In this document: positions 15,580-19,615 of the stretch, in pieces
Position numbering within the stretch: position 1 is the stretch's first letter
Layout of the letters: each line of letters starts with the position of its first letter
Assembly: GCA_021780055.1 (NCBI GenBank)
Contig: JAJXZM010000527.1
Span: 1 to 19,615, forward strand
Origin: Acidobacteriota bacterium
GTDB lineage: Bacteria > Acidobacteriota > Terriglobia > UBA7540
Length of the DNA: 19,615 nt
Reading direction: 5' to 3'
Position numbers and translations under genes: made by a program
The notes under the pieces: generated by a model
Told to the model about the DNA's origin: nothing
Databases searched by the model: none
Seen by the model: only the letters and a program-made list of their open reading frames with translations

Positions 15580-15586
15580 TTGATGA
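15573..15586. promoter_or_regulatory. perfect 14-bp palindrome over the glgX -35
   Basis: TCATCAATTGATGA is a perfect palindrome that covers the whole -35 hexamer of the glgX promoter. A dimeric repressor bound there would block polymerase. No regulator gene is adjacent, so the operator role is inferred from position and symmetry only. Confidence 0.4.
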
Positions 15587-15691
15587 ACTTCCCCTTGCTA
15601 TTCTGCACCCTCTTCAGCATTTCCACCCGCTGCCCATCCACATCAAAATTGCAACCAATTATGCTGATTTAATGAGCTTTGACAAAACCGC

Positions 15692-18600
15692 TCACATTGT
15701 CGGCGGCGCTATTGCAGGACTGCCCTGAACTCTCACGGTGACAATCTGATGGGGCTGGATGCTGAATGTGAATCCGTCCCCGCCGGCCTCCGGGATTTGC
15801 TGCTGGTCGGCTTCCATAGCGTTGCAAAACCATGCCGATTTGACGCCTATCAGCGGCGTCGAAACTTTCACTACGCCTGTCTGGCCGCTCAGATTCAAAA
15901 ACCGCATGATCGTGCTATCACCGTCCTCTGCTTCTTTCCACGTATCAAGCAGAACATTGGGATTGCTGACGGTGAGCAGGCTGCTCTCCGATCCGTTTAG
16001 CGGTTCGGACGTGTTGATGGCCTTGTCCTGCGAAACAATTTCGTTTACCTCCAGTGGTGTCATTTCTTCCCAGCCGAGACGGCTCAATGACACGGGTTCG
16101 GTTGCCGCACTGCTGGTGATCACGTAACGGAAGGTAAAATCTCCACCCTGGCCTCCGCGGTAGTTCGTGTCCCAGTAGTTGTTCATTGCGTAGGAAAAGA
16201 TCGTACCTTCGCGCTTGCCGAATTTTGTCGGCCAGGTCCCGCGGACGATGTCGCCCAGAGCGACCATTGAAGCATCGAGGGGAAGAACGGAAGCAGCGAC
16301 GCCGCCTTGTTGGGCCGACACCCAGTGCTGGACCGAAAACCACTCCAGCCCTGCACCCGGCAGCATGTCCTTTGCAGGATTAACGTCGCCATTCTGGATT
16401 TCGTAATGGAATTCAGGGTCCTCCATGGCGAATGGGAATGCGAAATAGACTCCTTCTTTGGTGAAAACTTGTTTCTTTTGGACGCGGTTGATGAACTCGA
16501 TCTTTTTCTGGTTGTCGAACAACAGGATCGTGGTCTCAATGCGGGGAGTGTTGGTGGCTGAGCTCACCATGCGGGCTTCCGTTCCGAACGGAGTTTTGAA
16601 GACCGAAACGAGCTGCCCTCCGGTTGCCAGATGCGCCGTCAAATGGGGCAGCGGCGAAACAGTTCGATATTGCACCAGGCGGTTGGGCACCTTGTCAGCC
16701 CCGGTAACATAAACGTACTGATCAAACCGGTAGGGGCTGGAAGTGTTGACCAGTTCTTTGTTCAGTTGCTTGTCGAAGATGCTGCGGACGGCCCCCGTTT
16801 GTGGATCAAGCACGACCGTGTAGTAAGGACTTTCAAGCGTTGTTGCTGTTGTTGGTTGTGGCTTGGGCAGCTTCGATTTGGTTTCTTTCAACGTGTAGGC
16901 CTTATAACCCATCGCAGGGACATCCGCCGCCATGAATCGAACACGATGGTAATCCTTGCCGGTTGATAGTGCTTCAACGGGAACAGGCTGGTTTGTTGTT
17001 TTGTCAACAAGCTCCCGGCCATTGGGCAGATCAAATTCCACCAGCGCACTGCGTTGCCAGTTCAGTGGATTGAACACAATCACTGTTCCTTGCGGCGCAG
17101 AAATCGAATCTGCTATCGATCCCATGCTTCGGCGCAGGACATTGTCCACGAGTGACTGCGCTCGGGTGGCGCGGGAATCCTTCACCTTGAGCTGCTCCAC
17201 GGATTCTTCGCTGTGAGGATTTGAGACGCTTTCGTAAGATGTCCAGGTATGCTCGTCCATCAGCACCATGTTTCGCCACATCCGGCGCAACTTTTCGTGG
17301 TCGGGAGCAATTCGGGGGTTCACGAGGGAACTGATGGTAGAAAACTTTTCCGCTGAAAGTGCACGGCTTTCATTTTCCCTTTCGATAGCCGCGTAATAAG
17401 CGTCGGAGGCAATTCCATCTTCCCAGTAAGGCCCGCCATCGCCACTGATGGTTGGAATGTCGTGCCCAAATTGGTTGGTGATGTAGGCCATGGCCTTTTC
17501 GAACCCTGAGTATTCAAGCTTCGGATATGCGTAGATCTTGTTCCACTCGCCCACGAGCATAGCCTGCTGTGGGAAGAGGTCCTGATTTTCCGGTTGGGTG
17601 CCGTAAAGCAGCATCGCGTTCGATTTGTATCCGGGGTGCTCATACATTTGCAGAAATATCGGTAGCGAGTCGTGCCCGGCCGCTACCTGCGGCGGCATGC
17701 CGAAGAGCGTCAGCATCTGGTGGTAGTGCCGTGAATACCACATGAGAACTTTTGATCCATCGGGCCCCTGCCACCAGAAGGGCGTGTTTTCATTCAGACG
17801 TCCGAGCACGAGAATGGGGCCCCGGTAGTTGTCACTGGCTGCAATAAAGTATTTCAAACCTGCCGCCGCGAGGACGGACGCGTATGACCACGCGTATGAC
17901 GGCACGTCGGTGATGGAAGCGTAATCAAAGGGCGTGTGGTGCTCGCGGCTGAACTGGTAGCTGGGATATAAGGAACGGATCAACGTCTCCGCGGTCGGGA
18001 ACCCCGTCAACAGGCTCGCATACTGTGCCGGGATAAAGATCTTCCGGTCCGCGATCATCGTTTCAAGTTTTTCTTTTTCCGCCGCGGTGCGCCCGTCCAG
18101 AAACTGCTGGATTTCCCAGTAGCCGTCCACGCTGTAGCGAAAGTCGGGGTGCTTCCTGATCAGGTCCATCGCTTCGTCGAGCACGCGTGCGTGGACCTCC
18201 GCCACTTTTGCCTGGTAATCGGTATAACCCAAGTCCAGGTGCTCATTGGGCACGACGAAGAAGGTCCATTTCTTTCCCGGCGTCAGTTCCTGCTGGAAGG
18301 TTCGCCGGCGCCCGTTGCTGGAGACGGTCAGATTGCCTTCGATTGCCTTGTCAAACTCTGCCACGGCAAACCGGGCTTTCTGCTCACCGAATACGCGATC
18401 TGTGGGCAGGACTTGTCTGTAAGTGTTTCCTCCGATTTCAAGTTCGAGGTTCCCGTTACGGGGCTGCTCGTTGTACCGGACGTAGACGTTTACCATCTCC
18501 GTCATTTGCCCGTCGTGATATTGGTAGAAGATGGTGGGAACGATGGACGCGGAAACTTGACGGGCATCGAAACGGCCTGCAGGGTCACGGTCCAGTTCGA

Positions 18601-19228
18601 GAGCATCGTACACAACGCCGGAATCGCCGGCGGAGGTCCCGCCCACAGTGGACTCGTCTCCGGCTGTTGGTTCATCAATCGCCGTGATTGCGATCTTATT
18701 AGTCCCCTGCATGAGAAAGCGGGCAGGGAATTCAAATCTGATCGTGTCCGCAGAATATTCGGGGAAAAATGCTCCGCTGACATCGCCCATGTTGTAGTTC
18801 AGTTTAGGATGCTGATAAAAGCGGCCGGTGTGTCCATTAATGGTGACGTCGAGAGCGGAAATTCGAGGGTGCTCGACGAGGAGCGCGATTTTCATTTGGT
18901 AGACGCCGCGGGGCTTTTCAGCAAGATTGAATTCGATGCTGACGGGATGAGGCTTGTGGGCGAATTCCCCGTTGGCGGACCCAGGCTGGAAGGCGAACCA
19001 ATTCTGGGCCGGCGTGCTCTTCCCAACCACGTAAGGCTCAACGGGAGCAGTGGCCGCGCCGCCCTGGAACTCCGCCGAAGACTGGTCGAAAGTCCCGATC
19101 TTCCACACGGGTTGCCACGCGGCCTCTTGTGTGGCTGGCCGCGCCTGCCCGCTGTCCATGCCAACTGTTATCAGAGCAAAAGCGATTAGCAGCACCGACT
19201 GCCAGCAATTACACCACTTCGATATCAT
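15692..19228 (-). CDS. secreted GH38-like glycosidase with N-terminal carbohydrate-binding-type domain
   Basis: The start ATG at 19226-19228 is chosen because GGGAGG lies just upstream and the protein then opens with a signal peptide (SVLLIAFALITVGMDSGQA). The frame is open to 19336, but that would overlap the SDR gene. Length 1178 residues. Residues about 55-215 form a lectin-like beta-sandwich resembling domain III of family 4 polysaccharide lyases (VTINGHTGRFYQHPKLNYNM, GTNKIAITA, VVYDALELD). The GH38-type barrel starts at about 320 with the metal pair His330/Asp332 (NEHLDLGYTDY). A candidate nucleophile is Asp441 (TDVPSYAWSY), and MDEHTW with His660 is the later metal histidine region. 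The rest is all-beta GH38 C-terminal domains. It probably removes alpha-mannose or a similar sugar from extracellular glycans. The specificity is unproven. Confidence 0.82.
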   Translation of the reverse strand: MISKWCNCWQSVLLIAFALITVGMDSGQARPATQEAAWQPVWKIGTFDQSSAEFQGGAATAPVEPYVVGKSTPAQNWFAFQPGSANGEFAHKPHPVSIEFNLAEKPRGVYQMKIALLVEHPRISALDVTINGHTGRFYQHPKLNYNMGDVSGAFFPEYSADTIRFEFPARFLMQGTNKIAITAIDEPTAGDESTVGGTSAGDSGVVYDALELDRDPAGRFDARQVSASIVPTIFYQYHDGQMTEMVNVYVRYNEQPRNGNLELEIGGNTYRQVLPTDRVFGEQKARFAVAEFDKAIEGNLTVSSNGRRRTFQQELTPGKKWTFFVVPNEHLDLGYTDYQAKVAEVHARVLDEAMDLIRKHPDFRYSVDGYWEIQQFLDGRTAAEKEKLETMIADRKIFIPAQYASLLTGFPTAETLIRSLYPSYQFSREHHTPFDYASITDVPSYAWSYASVLAAAGLKYFIAASDNYRGPILVLGRLNENTPFWWQGPDGSKVLMWYSRHYHQMLTLFGMPPQVAAGHDSLPIFLQMYEHPGYKSNAMLLYGTQPENQDLFPQQAMLVGEWNKIYAYPKLEYSGFEKAMAYITNQFGHDIPTISGDGGPYWEDGIASDAYYAAIERENESRALSAEKFSTISSLVNPRIAPDHEKLRRMWRNMVLMDEHTWTSYESVSNPHSEESVEQLKVKDSRATRAQSLVDNVLRRSMGSIADSISAPQGTVIVFNPLNWQRSALVEFDLPNGRELVDKTTNQPVPVEALSTGKDYHRVRFMAADVPAMGYKAYTLKETKSKLPKPQPTTATTLESPYYTVVLDPQTGAVRSIFDKQLNKELVNTSSPYRFDQYVYVTGADKVPNRLVQYRTVSPLPHLTAHLATGGQLVSVFKTPFGTEARMVSSATNTPRIETTILLFDNQKKIEFINRVQKKQVFTKEGVYFAFPFAMEDPEFHYEIQNGDVNPAKDMLPGAGLEWFSVQHWVSAQQGGVAASVLPLDASMVALGDIVRGTWPTKFGKREGTIFSYAMNNYWDTNYRGGQGGDFTFRYVITSSAATEPVSLSRLGWEEMTPLEVNEIVSQDKAINTSEPLNGSESSLLTVSNPNVLLDTWKEAEDGDSTIMRFLNLSGQTGVVKVSTPLIGVKSAWFCNAMEADQQQIPEAGGDGFTFSIQPHQIVTVRVQGSPAIAPPTM

Positions 19229-19289
19229 CAGTCCCTCCCGCGATTTCCACCTCTCAATGGCCCAGTACCGACTGTCAAACGGCACACAT

Positions 19290-19615
19290 TCATGCCTTGG
19301 TTGATCCCGTTCCAGATTGCTGAAACGCCATTCCACCGACGGGAACCAGCAGTCCGCCTTCCACCATTACGGCAGAGCCCGTCATGAATGAAGCCTGGTC
19401 GCTTGCCAGAAACACGATGACATGCGCCACTTCTTCCGGCTGCCCCATCTTCCCCCTTAAGTGGAGGCTGTCGCAGGCTTCCAGAACTGTTTCGGGATGG
19501 CTGTCCAGATTAGCGGCCCATCGCAGCATGGGTGTGTCGATGGCGCCGGGCAGGACACAGTTCGCGCGGATATTCTGCTTTCCGTAATCGAGAGCGAGGC
19601 ACCGCGCGAGACCAA
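19290..19615 (-). CDS. SDR-family oxidoreductase, C-terminal part (runs off the right edge)
   Basis: About 108 residues of the C-terminal half of a short-chain dehydrogenase/reductase. The frame is open to the window edge. Visible parts are GLARCLALDYGKQNIRANCV, LPGAIDTPM, then MGQPEEVAHVIVFLASDQAS, FMTGSAVMVEGG and a short tail. The NIRANCVxPG region and the PEEVA...FLASD...TGS...GG ending are hallmarks of classical SDRs. The cofactor-binding Rossmann start and the catalytic Tyr-Lys lie outside the window. The substrate cannot be told. The stop at 19290 is 61 bases upstream of the GH38-like gene on the same strand, so the two may be cotranscribed, perhaps for sugar breakdown. Confidence 0.93.
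   Translation of the reverse strand, partial: GLARCLALDYGKQNIRANCVLPGAIDTPMLRWAANLDSHPETVLEACDSLHLRGKMGQPEEVAHVIVFLASDQASFMTGSAVMVEGGLLVPVGGMAFQQSGTGSTKA

Larger units (their letters stand above)
15373..15691. other. 319-base gap between glgX and the GH38 gene
   Basis: It holds no gene. It contains the glgX promoter and palindrome around 15551-15586, and a leader of about 170 bases running to the glgX start. I find no intrinsic terminator for the GH38 gene that ends at 15692, so read-through into glgX is possible. The stretch is visibly more AT-rich than the coding DNA around it. Confidence 0.6.

Noticed and set aside
18149..19189. A 346-codon open frame on + opposite the GH38-like gene
   Set aside because: It mirrors a clearly coding - strand gene. 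Its translation has no recognisable domain, and long antisense frames are common opposite GC-rich genes.
19229..19336. Longer N-terminus of the GH38-like protein from 19336
   Set aside because: It would overlap the end of the SDR gene and put 36 polar residues before the signal peptide. The start at 19228 has a strong GGGAGG.
1..19615. CRISPR arrays, insertion sequences, integrases, phage genes, toxin-antitoxin pairs
   Set aside because: I looked for direct repeats with spacers, terminal inverted repeats and the corresponding proteins on both strands and saw none.

Overview
This window looks like chromosomal DNA from a moderately GC-rich, free-living bacterium, most likely an acidobacterium. 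That assignment is an inference. It rests on a secreted DUF5818-like small protein, a PEGA-domain lipo/secretory-type protein, a Tat-exported spermidine-dehydrogenase-like flavoprotein, a long secreted GH38-type glycosidase, and a decayed VPS10/Asp-box ('BNR') fragment. All of these are frequent in Acidobacteriota genomes. No ribosomal RNA or other marker settles the lineage, and there is no phage, insertion sequence, CRISPR array or integrase.

Layout. The left edge (1-176) holds what may be the tail of an upstream gene. A secreted PEGA-domain protein (475-1122) and a single-pass membrane coiled-coil protein (1583-2584) follow on the + strand, separated by a 460-base gap with a strong inverted repeat. 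tRNA-Leu(UAA) lies on the - strand at 2709-2797. The Tat-exported FAD oxidoreductase (3022-4935, -) is divergent from a small secreted DUF5818-like protein (5144-5542, +), which ends at a good intrinsic terminator. A broken fragment of a VPS10-like repeat protein lies at 5688-6041 (-).

The centre is signalling plus glycogen metabolism. A 1287-residue membrane sensor with three PAS domains, two GAF domains, a SpoIIE-type phosphatase and a GHKL kinase-like domain (6272-10135, +) is followed after 21 bases by a STAS anti-sigma-factor antagonist (10157-10495, +). Together they look like a compact partner-switching module. Glycogen phosphorylase (10690-13146, +) comes next on the same strand. It meets the convergent debranching enzyme GlgX (13147-15372, -) with no base between the two stop codons. 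The pair forms a glycogen breakdown set: GlgP shortens outer chains to glucose-1-phosphate and GlgX removes the limit branches.

The right end is a - strand pair: an SDR oxidoreductase that runs out of the window (19290-19615) and a secreted GH38-like glycosidase with an N-terminal carbohydrate-binding-type beta-sandwich (15692-19228).

No wholly new system is evident. The observations most worth a second look are the fused phosphatase/kinase sensor with a substituted kinase G1 box beside its STAS partner and next to glgP, the perfect palindrome over the -35 of a good glgX promoter, the zero-gap glgP/glgX convergence, and the lectin-like/GH38 fusion.
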